From an uncultured Clostridia bacterium (GTDB lineage: Bacteria; Bacillota; Clostridia; TANB77; CAG-508), in assembly GCA_947623555.1 (NCBI GenBank), contig CANQGW010000007.1, positions 1-50,391 on the forward strand: a DNA stretch of 50,391 bases. The letters are read 5' to 3'. Below, one piece after another: positions 16,814-27,107 of this stretch. Position numbers and translations under genes: made by a program. Each line of letters opens with the position of its first letter. Position 1 is the first letter of the stretch. A model generated the notes under the pieces. It searched no databases. It saw nothing but the letters and a program-made list of their open reading frames with translations, and was not told the origin of the DNA.

Positions 16814-18343
16814 TTAACTATTATTAACAATATTATTTAAAGCAGTGCTGTTTTGTACTACATTTGCAGAAGTATCTAATACATCATTTGCTATAGAATT
16901 TGTTACAGCATTTTGTTGCGTATTTGTTTCTACAGTATTATTGGTAACATTATTAGTTACAGTATTAGTTATAGTATTAGTTTGTGAATTGTCAGAATTA
17001 GTAGCACTATTCTTCACATATTTTTTTATATAATCAATTACATTTAACACTTGATTATTTGATGTCATGTAATAAGTAGTTTCACCTGATGCAGTAATAG
17101 CATAAACAGAATTCAAAACACTTTTTATTAATTCTTTTCCTTCACTATCTATTACACCATATACATTTCCTGTTTTTACAACAATGCCCTCATAATCTGG
17201 AATTAACAACACGCTACGACCATTTTGTGCTCCAGATGTTTTGCTGTCAACTGCGCAACCTAAATCATCATACTTAACTTCTGTAATTTTTCTTCCTGTT
17301 TTATCAAATAATCCCCATTTGTTATTTTGTTTTACAGGTATACATTTGTTATATAATAAATATTGATTTTCTACATCATCACCATATTTTGTAATATCTA
17401 TACCCACTTGGTCATACTCTAGAAAAATAACAATGCTTCCTACTGAATTAACAACACCTTGTTTATTGTTATTTTTTACTAAATATAGTCCACTATCTTT
17501 ATCTATCTGTTTAATATCATCATATTCAGGGCTAATTTTTGTGGTAGAATCATGTAGCATAATTCCCATTTTACCTTCAACCGTTGTTACTATAAATTCT
17601 TGTGTGCTTTCTATAAACTTAATTTTAGAATACTTAATACCTAAAATTTCTTTTCCGTTTAAATTATACACTCCATAATGATTTTCTTCATTTTTTACAA
17701 TAATCATATTATATAATAATGCCTTTTGGTTACTAAAAGAAGCATTATTTTCAGCAATTCCAGCGTTTTGGAATTTAGATGTATAATAAGTTACTAAATA
17801 TGGAAGAGTGTAAATTGTAATTGAATTATTATTTTGGTCATAACTCATTGAAATATTAAAAGCTATTTTAGCACCTTCTATTGTAGTACACAATTGATCA
17901 TTAATCATTACTACTGGTTCATCAATTTCATAATATTCATTATCATTATTTCCATCTTCCAATACTACTTTGTAAATTTTGTTAGAATCTAGGCTAAATG
18001 TTGCAACTTCATTTTGAGATTCAACATAACATTTTGTGGCATCTTCTGTATATTGTTTATAACCACCATTTGAAGACTGGTAACCCACAGTTTGTGCAAA
18101 AGCACGTATTGGAACATATACCTTTCCATTTTGTATAATTAGTATATCTTTTAAGGCTGTATTAGATTTTCCATCCATACTAATTTTTAGTTCTGTTAAC
18201 TGAATATAATAAATTGCCCCAACTAATGCAATACAAAGTACTAACAAAAGAAACAAAATAATTCCAATTATTTTCATCCATTTTTTTGCCTTTAATTGGC
18301 TTTCTGTTTGTTTATAGCTATTTCCACCAATAAAATCATCCAT
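16814..18343 (-). CDS. Membrane-anchored stalk-domain and WG-repeat protein
   Basis: About 509 residues from an ATG at 18343 (GGAG nine bases upstream); an ATG at 18358 would add five residues. A cytoplasmic N-terminus is followed by one membrane helix (about 30-50). Next comes a copper-amine-oxidase-N-like stalk domain (about 55-170, with GKVYVPIRAFAQTVGYQ). At least four WG-type repeats follow: YGVYNLNGKEILGIKYSKI, QGVVNSVGSIVIFLEYDQV, WGLFDKTGRKITEVKYDDL and YGVIDSEGKELI. The last 75 residues are Asn/Thr-rich low complexity. It is exposed on the outside and probably binds wall material. It lies 28 bases after tgt in the same operon. Confidence 0.75.
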   Translation of the reverse strand: MDDFIGGNSYKQTESQLKAKKWMKIIGIILFLLLVLCIALVGAIYYIQLTELKISMDGKSNTALKDILIIQNGKVYVPIRAFAQTVGYQSSNGGYKQYTEDATKCYVESQNEVATFSLDSNKIYKVVLEDGNNDNEYYEIDEPVVMINDQLCTTIEGAKIAFNISMSYDQNNNSITIYTLPYLVTYYTSKFQNAGIAENNASFSNQKALLYNMIIVKNEENHYGVYNLNGKEILGIKYSKIKFIESTQEFIVTTVEGKMGIMLHDSTTKISPEYDDIKQIDKDSGLYLVKNNNKQGVVNSVGSIVIFLEYDQVGIDITKYGDDVENQYLLYNKCIPVKQNNKWGLFDKTGRKITEVKYDDLGCAVDSKTSGAQNGRSVLLIPDYEGIVVKTGNVYGVIDSEGKELIKSVLNSVYAITASGETTYYMTSNNQVLNVIDYIKKYVKNSATNSDNSQTNTITNTVTNNVTNNTVETNTQQNAVTNSIANDVLDTSANVVQNSTALNNIVNNS

Positions 18344-18371
18344 ATTTGCTAACTCCATTCTTTTGTATTAG

Positions 18372-19514
<1,143 letters not shown>

Positions 19515-19630
19515 TTAAATTATGTTTTCATTTAGTTTTAATTTATGGCTTCATTTAGTTAGAAAAATCATTTTTTTTAAAACTAATTTAAACTACTTTT
19601 AGCCCTTATTTTCTTTACTTTGTCTGGTTA

Positions 19631-19659
19631 ATTATACGGTATTTTAGAAGGGGTGTCAA
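19631..19659 (-). promoter_or_regulatory. Consensus promoter of tgt
   Basis: TTGACA (19654-19659), 17 bases and TATAAT (19631-19636) on the minus strand, both hexamers perfect. A 125-base leader runs to the ATG; I see no preQ1 riboswitch in it. Confidence 0.85.
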
Positions 19660-19666
19660 TATATAA

Positions 19667-19699
19667 AAATCCATGATGAAATTTTTTCACCATGGATTT
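19667..19699 (-). terminator. Terminator of the left surface operon
   Basis: AAATCCATGGTGAAA pairs with TTTCATCATGGATTT, followed by TTATATA. It ends eight bases before the tgt -35 hexamer. Confidence 0.7.
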
Positions 19700-19722
19700 A
19701 ATCAATATTATTATATTATTAA

Positions 19723-22700
19723 TTAGCTATTTTCAAATATGACTTTTGCATTTTTATCTTTGCCCTTTGGATTATCATCACTAACTTGTGTTCCATTAGC
19801 TGATGCATAATATTCAAAACGAAGTGTTTTATCTTCTTTTTTATCTGTTAATACCTTATTATTTGGTCCTCTATTATCTTTTGCTGTAATTGTGTATTTT
19901 GAAAAATCGTCTGCATTTTCACCTGAACCAGCTATTTGCATTAAAATAAATCCTGCATAATCTGTTGTACTATCTGTTTCTTTATAAGTATTTTTGTTTA
20001 TTGCAAATTCTGCTGATGCACCAGTTGTGTTAGATAATCTGATTGCATTTGCCGAAATATCAAAAGTATTATTTTCAATAGTTATTTTTGCACCTTCTTG
20101 AACAGCATAGATGTTTATATGGTTATGTGTGTTTGTTGTTCCTTCAAATTTGTTATTTGATATAATAGTTCCGCTTCCAACTGCCTTGCCTGGTTCAAAT
20201 TGAATAGTATTGTATACATTATTTACATTAAATGTGTTAAGTTGGATATTAGCAACAACACCATCTGCTGGTAAGTATAATGCGCTATAAGCTTGTGTAT
20301 CCTCATTTCCATTAGAAATTGTTGTTTGGAACATTGTGAATTTTTTAGCTTCTGATTTTACAATATAGTAACGTTCTTCTGCATCGCCAGCAACTTTGTT
20401 ACCTTCACCACTTCCAACTATATTAAGTTTTTTCAAGTATAGGCTAGGTACTTGAGATGTTGCAGTAATAGTTCCTTTTAAAGTGAAATTTCCTTTACCA
20501 ATTAATGTAACAGACTGCTCTGTATCTATATTTAAGTTATCTATGTTAATTTCTCCAGTTGCTTCAATTATTATTGGTAATCCATCGCTAATACTTTGTA
20601 TTGCCGTTTCTAAATCATCTTTTTTCGTAACTGTCACTTTTGTAAAGTCTGTTTCTGTATATTTTGCATAATAAGTAGTATTTTTTGTTGCTTTTAGTGA
20701 ACCGTTACTAAATTGAAAATTATCAATGTCTCCTACTCCGTCCTTTTCTTTCCATTGATTTGCAAATGTATATCTTTTACCACTCTCCAAATTATCATAA
20801 GGTTTACTTGAAGATGCTGGTGCTGTTATCGCCTCATCATGCATGAAAAATTTAAAGCGGATTCCACTCTCTAAACTAAATGAAATTGTGTATAATTTAG
20901 AGTGATTTGACTCAATATAATAATTTCTAGTATCTTTTATTTCAGCTAATTTGTCCTCATCAGCACCTTTTGTTACTTTATAAGGTTTATCTAAACGAGT
21001 AAAGTTGCTCTCGTTTTTAACTGTTGTTCCTTTTTTAGCTGCAATTGCTGGTTTGTTATAGTCTTCATCTTCAACTTTTAAATCAGTTGCTGTAACTGTT
21101 GCACTATCTTCAACTAAAACTGCTGCACCTGATGCTCCTTTAAGTTGTAGACCTTCTAATGTAACGTCTGTTCCTTCTCCAGAAATTTTAAATACATGAG
21201 TGTCTTCTCCTCCATTATTTCTTGTAACTTTATTTTCTTCTTTACTACTTAAAATAGTAACACTTCTTTTTATTTCAATGTCATTGTCAACTTCAATGTC
21301 ATTTTCAATTACTATGTGTCCTTTCTTTCCTTGTAAAGCTTCTATTAAAGTTTGTTTATTTGTAGCTCTTACATAATCAGATGTGAAATTAATTGTATAT
21401 TCTGCTGTACTATCTTTTGCAGTAACATCTTTAGCTTCTAAAATAGCCTCATCTTTTACTTTTATTGTTACTGTTAATTTTTTATCAACTAAACCGTATA
21501 AATCTGTAGCTGCCATTTTAGTTAAAACTGCTTGAAGTGTTGTCTTCATATTTTCATAATCAGGAGTATCTGTTATCGCTTCGTACTTAGCAGATGTGCC
21601 ATCATATTCTACTGTTACAGATTCTACGCCTTCTGTTTTAAGTATTTCACCTAGTACTATCATAATTCTTGTGCCTTCAACTTCTTCTAATTTTTTGTCT
21701 ATTCCTGTTATATCAATAGTAACTTTTCCACTTGCATAACTTGCTGTAAAACCTTTGCCTACTATTCCCTTAACTGCAGTATTTACTAATTCATCTGTTT
21801 CTACTACTTTTTTGAAAACTGCTTTTAATGTTAAAGCTTCTGTTACTGGTGTGCTAAATTCGTATTGATGTCCTTCATCTCCTGTTTTCTCCCAATATTG
21901 GAATTGATATCCTTTCTTAATTGGATCTGGTTCAGGTTTTTTTGCCAATTCTCCTTTTATAACGGTTTGGTCTGGTTCATTATTTCCACCTTCAAATTTA
22001 ACTGTGAATTTATCTGCTGTAAATACTATGTTATATATCATTGTTTTTCCACCTGTTGTCTCTCTTTTTGCATTTTCATCTAGTTCTATTGTTACAATAA
22101 ATTCCTTACCTAATAAATCTTCATTCTTTTCAATTTCAATTCCTTCTGCTGATAACTTACCAGCTAACCACTCTTTATTATATGAGTCTAATTCTTCTCT
22201 TCTTGCTGTTAGTATAGTTTTTGTTGTTCCTTCACCAGTTTTCATAGCTAAGCTTAGCCAAGAAACATTATCTTTTAACATATTACCTAATGCTACTAAC
22301 ATATTTGATTTAGAAACACTCATTAATTCTTTTTGAGGATTTGTCATATTTATTGTTATTGTTTCATTTGCATATGTAACATTATATTCATTTCCTTCTC
22401 CTTCATTTATTATTTCTGCTACACTTTGAGCAAACTTATCTTTATTAACTATTTCTACAAATTTTATATCAAATTGTGTTTTATCATCTTTTGCTACTGC
22501 TTTATCTTCGTATAGTTTAACATCAAGTTGCATATCTCCACAATTTACTAAATCTCCTAGTGTTACGTTAGTAAAGTCTTCTATGGTTGTTGCCTTTTTC
22601 AATAATTCTTGGAATTTTGTCCAAGCTGGTGAATTAGGTCCAGCACCACCGCTCGCCATATCTTTTGTAAATTCTACATAATTGTCTGGTCCTTCTATTC

Positions 22701-24639
22701 CCTTACAAGTAACCTTTAAGCTCTCCACATTTTCATTTCCAAGGATTCCTACTATATCTCCTATTAATCCAGTTCCTGCTATTTCACTGTTCTTTTTGGT
22801 TTTATTTTTTACATCAAATATTACTGTATTGTCTTTAAATTCTGCTCCATAATCGTCATTAGTTTTTATGTTTCCTACTGCTGTTTGTAACAAACTACTT
22901 ATATCTACTACTACTTTATATTTTGCTGTTAATGTAATATCTCCTTCTACTGGTTCTTGGAATGTATATTCGCTATCTTCTTTTTCTTTTGTCCAGAATT
23001 TAAATACATATCCATCTTTAGTAGGTTCATTTGCTGGTTTTGTTGCTTTATCTCCTTGTATTACTGTTTGTTGTCCTAGTTCACTACCATCTTCATCTTG
23101 AAATTTAACTGTAAATGTTTTTGCTTTAAATACTATATTGTATGTGATGTCTTTTGTTCCTTCACCTGTTTCTGATTTTTCATCTAAATGTAATGTTACG
23201 GCAAATTCTTTGTCTAATAAATCTCTATTTTTTGTAATTCCTTTGCCTTTTAATATATTTTCTAACCATTCATGAGTATATTCTTTTCCTTCTAATCCTT
23301 CTCTGTCTACAGTTAGGACTGTTTCTCCATTTATTGCTAATTCTACTGAACTAGCATTACCATTTAGTAAATTGCCCAATGCTACTAACATATTTGATCC
23401 ACTTATTGTGCTTAATTCTGTTTTTGTATCATCAATATTAATTGTCATTGTTCCGTTTTCATATTCAGCATCGTATCCTTCTCCATCACTTATTAATGTT
23501 GCTACACTATTTGCTAATTCATCTTGTTTTACTATTTCAACAAATTTTATATCAAATGTGTTTTTCTCATCTTTTGCAACTGCTTTTTCTTCATCTAGAG
23601 TAACTTCAAGTTGCATTCCTCCACTTTTTACTAAATCTCCCAATGTTATATCATCATAACTTGAATCCTCTGTAGCTTTCTTTAATAAATCTTGTAATTT
23701 TAATCCTGCTTGTGATGCTTTTCCAGTACCGCTTGCAACCATATCTGATGTAAATTCTACATAGTTATCTGGACCTTCTATTCCTTTACAGGTAACTTTT
23801 AAGTTTTTTACATTTGTATCTTTAAGGATTTCCAAGATACCATCTATAAGCCCTGTACCATCCATATCATTAACTTTTTTTGCCATATTAGTCACATCAA
23901 ATATTACTGAAGCACTATCTGCATCAAATTTTGCACTATAGTTGGTACTTTCTACCTTCTTTACTGCAGCATCTAATAATGTACTTATATCTACCACTTT
24001 ATACCATTCAGCTTCTAATGTGATATCTTCTGTGATTGGTGTTGTACCTATTTCGAATTTTTCTCCATCTTTAGTCCAGCCTTTAAATTTATATCCATCT
24101 CTTGTAAGGCCTGGTATTTCATTTGTTGGTATATTTGTATTCTCTGCTACTCTTATTGTTTTTTCGTATCCACCTTCATATCCATCTTTAAATGTTACAT
24201 GATATTTATTTACTAATTTATTGTAATCTATATATTCTATGTTTATTGAATTGTCTTTATCTAATGCTAAAGTTGTGTCTCCAACCATGTTGTCTACAAT
24301 TTTCCATCCTGTTGTTGTTTCACCATCATCATCAAGTATTGGTTCTAATTCATGTACTGTCATTTTTCCAAATGCTGGTGTAGTGTTAATTTCTCCATCT
24401 GCTGTATCTACCCCTATACTCCTTGCCGCTAACATAACATCTTGTATTGTTAATGGTTGTTTAGCAGATGTGAATGCATATTTTCCTATTATGTATACAT
24501 AATCTGCATATTTATTAATACCTTCTACTTCTTCTTTAAATTCATCCATATTTAGTTGTGCTGCAAAAGCGGTGCTTGTTAGTAATCCAAAGAAGACTAT
24601 TGTAGTTAATAGTAGTATTTTTCTAATTTTCTTCACCAT
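19723..24639 (-). CDS. Giant secreted InlB-repeat and beta-helix surface protein
   Basis: 1638 residues. The signal peptide ends at STAFA (about residue 26). At least three InlB B-type (Listeria-Bacteroides) repeats can be read, each ending in DGY.F..W....L.A.: near residues 150-212, 525-595 and 890-955. Between them are about five units of a roughly 160-residue module beginning VVDISTLLDAAVKKV, VKQDELANSVATLI, VVDISSLLQTAVGNI, VNKDKFAQSVAEII and VETDELVNTAVKGI; each contains a LKVTCKGIEGPDNYVEF-like core. Residues about 1090-1610 look like a right-handed beta-helix (IEVDNDIEIKRSVTIL, AIRLSNTTGASAEFAI). There is no PKTG signal or C-terminal helix, so anchoring may depend on the co-transcribed upstream membrane protein (19 bases away). 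An adhesin or matrix role is inferred. Confidence 0.8.
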   Translation of the reverse strand: MVKKIRKILLLTTIVFFGLLTSTAFAAQLNMDEFKEEVEGINKYADYVYIIGKYAFTSAKQPLTIQDVMLAARSIGVDTADGEINTTPAFGKMTVHELEPILDDDGETTTGWKIVDNMVGDTTLALDKDNSINIEYIDYNKLVNKYHVTFKDGYEGGYEKTIRVAENTNIPTNEIPGLTRDGYKFKGWTKDGEKFEIGTTPITEDITLEAEWYKVVDISTLLDAAVKKVESTNYSAKFDADSASVIFDVTNMAKKVNDMDGTGLIDGILEILKDTNVKNLKVTCKGIEGPDNYVEFTSDMVASGTGKASQAGLKLQDLLKKATEDSSYDDITLGDLVKSGGMQLEVTLDEEKAVAKDEKNTFDIKFVEIVKQDELANSVATLISDGEGYDAEYENGTMTINIDDTKTELSTISGSNMLVALGNLLNGNASSVELAINGETVLTVDREGLEGKEYTHEWLENILKGKGITKNRDLLDKEFAVTLHLDEKSETGEGTKDITYNIVFKAKTFTVKFQDEDGSELGQQTVIQGDKATKPANEPTKDGYVFKFWTKEKEDSEYTFQEPVEGDITLTAKYKVVVDISSLLQTAVGNIKTNDDYGAEFKDNTVIFDVKNKTKKNSEIAGTGLIGDIVGILGNENVESLKVTCKGIEGPDNYVEFTKDMASGGAGPNSPAWTKFQELLKKATTIEDFTNVTLGDLVNCGDMQLDVKLYEDKAVAKDDKTQFDIKFVEIVNKDKFAQSVAEIINEGEGNEYNVTYANETITINMTNPQKELMSVSKSNMLVALGNMLKDNVSWLSLAMKTGEGTTKTILTARREELDSYNKEWLAGKLSAEGIEIEKNEDLLGKEFIVTIELDENAKRETTGGKTMIYNIVFTADKFTVKFEGGNNEPDQTVIKGELAKKPEPDPIKKGYQFQYWEKTGDEGHQYEFSTPVTEALTLKAVFKKVVETDELVNTAVKGIVGKGFTASYASGKVTIDITGIDKKLEEVEGTRIMIVLGEILKTEGVESVTVEYDGTSAKYEAITDTPDYENMKTTLQAVLTKMAATDLYGLVDKKLTVTIKVKDEAILEAKDVTAKDSTAEYTINFTSDYVRATNKQTLIEALQGKKGHIVIENDIEVDNDIEIKRSVTILSSKEENKVTRNNGGEDTHVFKISGEGTDVTLEGLQLKGASGAAVLVEDSATVTATDLKVEDEDYNKPAIAAKKGTTVKNESNFTRLDKPYKVTKGADEDKLAEIKDTRNYYIESNHSKLYTISFSLESGIRFKFFMHDEAITAPASSSKPYDNLESGKRYTFANQWKEKDGVGDIDNFQFSNGSLKATKNTTYYAKYTETDFTKVTVTKKDDLETAIQSISDGLPIIIEATGEINIDNLNIDTEQSVTLIGKGNFTLKGTITATSQVPSLYLKKLNIVGSGEGNKVAGDAEERYYIVKSEAKKFTMFQTTISNGNEDTQAYSALYLPADGVVANIQLNTFNVNNVYNTIQFEPGKAVGSGTIISNNKFEGTTNTHNHINIYAVQEGAKITIENNTFDISANAIRLSNTTGASAEFAINKNTYKETDSTTDYAGFILMQIAGSGENADDFSKYTITAKDNRGPNNKVLTDKKEDKTLRFEYYASANGTQVSDDNPKGKDKNAKVIFENS

Positions 24640-24658
24640 GTTTTCTTCTCCTTTTCAT

Positions 24659-26356
24659 TTATTTTTCTAATATTGCTGTTCTTGTTGTACCATCTTTAAG
24701 TTTTATTGTTACACTTGGATTTCCTTTTACATCTGATGCTTTTACTGTATTGTTTCCGCCTTTAAATCTATATGTATGAGTTCCTATTATTACTGATGTA
24801 AAGTCTGTAAATGCAACTCCATCTCTTGTTACAGTTGCAGTATATTGCATTACTGTTCCGTCCAGTCCAGTGTCTACTGCTTTTAATAATAATTTATATT
24901 TTGATTTTACTGTTATTGTATATGTTGCTGTAAATCCTCCATCTTCTGTTGTTACTTTTATTTCTGCTGTTCCTTCTTTTACTCCTTTTACAACACCTTT
25001 ATCGCTTACTGTTGCTATACCATTATTTTTTGATTCCCATTTTACTTTTTTATTAGTTGCATTACTTGGAGTAATTACTGCTGTTAATGTTACACTGTCT
25101 CCAACATATATATCTTTTCCACCAGTTATTTTTACTCCAGTTACTTTTACTGTACTTTGACTTGGTGTATTTGTTGATTTTGCTTTTACTGTTACTGTGT
25201 ATGTTGCTTTAAAGCCTCCATCCTCTGCCCTTACTGTTATTGTTACCTTTCCTTCTTTTAATCCTTTTACATTTCCTTTTGCATCTACTGTTGCTACTTT
25301 ACTATTGCTACTGCTCCATGTTACCTTTTTATTTGTTGCATTACTTGGAGTAATGGCTGCTGTTAATGTTATACTGTCTCCAACATATATATCTTTTCCG
25401 CCAGTTATTTTTACTCCAGTTACTTTTACTGTACTTTGACTTGGTGTTTGCGTCGGAGTATTTGTTGGTTTTTCTGTTGGCTTTTGTGTTGAATTTTGCG
25501 TTGAATTTTGTGTGCTTGTTTGTTTTGCTTTTACCGTTACTGTGTATGTTGCTTTAAAGCCTCCATCCTCTGCCCTTACTGTTATTGTTGCCTTTCCTGC
25601 TTTTAGTCCTTTTACATTTCCATACCTATCTACTGTTGCTACTTTACTATTGCTACTACTCCATGTTACACTTTTATTTGTTGCATTACTTGGGCTTACT
25701 GTTGCTGTTAGCCTTATTGTGCTTCCTACTGTTACTGTTTTTCCTCCATTTATTTTTACACCTGTTACTGCTACATCTTTTGCCTTCTCTTTCGATACTG
25801 TTACTTCACATGTTGCTGTATAGTTTCCATCTTCCGTTGTTACTGTTACTATTGCTGTTCCTGCTTTTAGTCCTTTTATGTTTCCATTTTCATCTACTGT
25901 TACTATACTTTCATCACTTGATGTCCATGTTACTTTTGGATTTGTTGCATTTTCTGGCTCTACCACCGCTATTAATGCTTCTGCTCCATTTATTCCTAAA
26001 CTTATACTTTCAGCACTTAATTTTACACCAGTTACTGGTGTGGTTGCTACTCCTTCTAATGCCCATTCTGCTTCTAATGTCATGTCTTGTTTTACTGGCA
26101 AGTCAAAATCATATAGTTCTTCATTGTGGTACCATCCTCCAAATATGTAGCCTTCCCTTGTTGGATCTTCTGGCTTTTCAAGCTTTTCATTTTCTTTTAT
26201 AGTTACAGCTGCTACTTCGCTTCCTCCATTACTGTCAAAAGTTACTTTATATTCCTTTTTCATAAATAAAAATAATAGTAGTAATATAAGAAGAAGTAAT
26301 ATAATTACTGCTACTATAATTGCTGCATGCTTCTTTTTTTGTTGTTCTTTTTCCAT
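24659..26356 (-). CDS. Membrane-anchored InlB/Big_2 Ig-like surface protein, left copy
   Basis: 565 residues. A short Lys-rich N-terminus is followed by one membrane helix (about 11-32), which would leave the rest outside. One InlB B repeat follows (about 34-93; GYIFGGWYHNEELYDF). Then four Big_2 Ig-like domains, each with an NATN..VTW.SS...TVD..GNVKGLKAG pattern (about 100-190, 195-275, 310-390, 400-480), and a C-terminal domain of about 80 residues. A Thr/Gln/Pro linker (TQNSTQKPTEKPTNTPT) separates domains two and three. The 437-residue paralog at 31791-33104 has a nearly identical first 110 residues. GGAAGGAGAAAAAATTATA precedes the ATG. First gene of the leader-controlled operon. Confidence 0.85.
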   Translation of the reverse strand: MEKEQQKKKHAAIIVAVIILLLLILLLLFLFMKKEYKVTFDSNGGSEVAAVTIKENEKLEKPEDPTREGYIFGGWYHNEELYDFDLPVKQDMTLEAEWALEGVATTPVTGVKLSAESISLGINGAEALIAVVEPENATNPKVTWTSSDESIVTVDENGNIKGLKAGTAIVTVTTEDGNYTATCEVTVSKEKAKDVAVTGVKINGGKTVTVGSTIRLTATVSPSNATNKSVTWSSSNSKVATVDRYGNVKGLKAGKATITVRAEDGGFKATYTVTVKAKQTSTQNSTQNSTQKPTEKPTNTPTQTPSQSTVKVTGVKITGGKDIYVGDSITLTAAITPSNATNKKVTWSSSNSKVATVDAKGNVKGLKEGKVTITVRAEDGGFKATYTVTVKAKSTNTPSQSTVKVTGVKITGGKDIYVGDSVTLTAVITPSNATNKKVKWESKNNGIATVSDKGVVKGVKEGTAEIKVTTEDGGFTATYTITVKSKYKLLLKAVDTGLDGTVMQYTATVTRDGVAFTDFTSVIIGTHTYRFKGGNNTVKASDVKGNPSVTIKLKDGTTRTAILEK

Positions 26357-26388
26357 TATAATTTTTTCTCCTTCCTTTTATTTTTATA

Positions 26389-26421
26389 TTAAATATCTTT
26401 TCTAACAATTCCTATTCTCAC
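26389..26421 (-). CDS. Possible second mini-ORF in the left leader
   Basis: GGGGGGTGAT precedes GTG, giving ten codons (MRIGIVRKDI). The equivalent place in the right leader (just left of 33180) reads (ATA)RKGIVRNHILI with synonymous GGA/GGC and ATT/ATC changes. It might be translated, or be part of a structured RNA. Confidence 0.3.
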   Translation of the reverse strand: MRIGIVRKDI

Positions 26422-26485
26422 ATCACCCCCCAAAAAATATAAACTAACTTTAATTTGTTAAAAGACACGAAAAGGATGAGAATAC

Positions 26486-26626
<141 letters not shown>

Positions 26627-26663
26627 GACATAAACCTCCTTTTATTTTCTTTACCCACTGTAT

Positions 26664-26693
26664 ATTGTAACACCAAGAGTTAACAAAAGTCAA
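26664..26693 (-). promoter_or_regulatory. Promoter of the left surface operon
   Basis: TTGACT (26688-26693), 18 bases and TACAAT (26664-26669) on the minus strand. The right copy has the same arrangement. Confidence 0.8.
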
Positions 26694-26940
26694 TTCTTTT
26701 TTTAATTTTTTATTATACTAATACTTTCTTACGCAGTATAATTGTATTTGTATTGACTTTCAATATAAAAAATAGTAAAATTGTAACATATTTTATAAAA
26801 TATATTTATATGTTTTAGCTTATCTACCTAGTTGTAGAATAAGAATCCGACTTTTTGACAAAAGCCGGCTTTTTATTATAATATTTTTAGTTAACATTAT
26901 CAATACTTTTATGTTAATTTTTTCCATTTTTTATATTCTA
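26694..26940. other. Spacer between the tgt fragment and the left leader
   Basis: AT-rich, no ORF. The only structure is a hairpin at 26847-26868 (CCGACTTTT with AAAAGCCGG) followed by CTTTTTATT, which would terminate plus-strand transcription. No match to tgt or queA seen. Confidence 0.5.
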
Positions 26941-27000
26941 TGTTCCTAATGGCATAAACACTGGCGTTTGTATATCTCCGTGTGGTGTGTGTACTATTTT
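26941..27000 (-). pseudogene. tgt: Remnant of the tgt 5' coding region
   Basis: Reading leftwards the 60 bases translate [20 protein letters not shown]. Intact tgt (residues about 21-40) reads [23 protein letters not shown] identity is very high over this stretch (four differences in the best 48 bases). The first 20 codons and everything after codon 40 are missing. A copy of the tgt promoter lies just upstream. Confidence 0.9.
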
Positions 27001-27027
27001 ACCATAATTATTTGCTTTGTCTGGTTA

Positions 27028-27056
27028 ATTATACGGTATTTTAGAGAGGGTGTTAA
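27028..27056 (-). promoter_or_regulatory. Orphaned copy of the tgt promoter
   Basis: TTAACA (27051-27056), 17 bases and TATAAT (27028-27033). The surrounding 45 bases match the tgt promoter region. It may still fire and transcribe towards the left surface operon. Confidence 0.75.
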
Positions 27057-27068
27057 TATATAAAAAAT

Positions 27069-27102
27069 ACACCTACAAACTTTTAAAGGTTTGTAGATGT
27101 GT
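27069..27102 (-). terminator. Terminator of the right surface operon
   Basis: ACACATCTACAAAC pairs with GTTTGTAGGTGT, followed by ATTTTTTATATA. It ends about a dozen bases before the orphaned tgt promoter, as in the left copy. Confidence 0.8.
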
Positions 27103-27107
27103 TATAA

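Noticed and set aside
25585-26202. Long plus-strand ORFs opposite the Ig-like and giant repeat genes
   Set aside because: They are Leu-rich shadows of Thr/Val-rich coding sequence on the other strand, with no ribosome sites.
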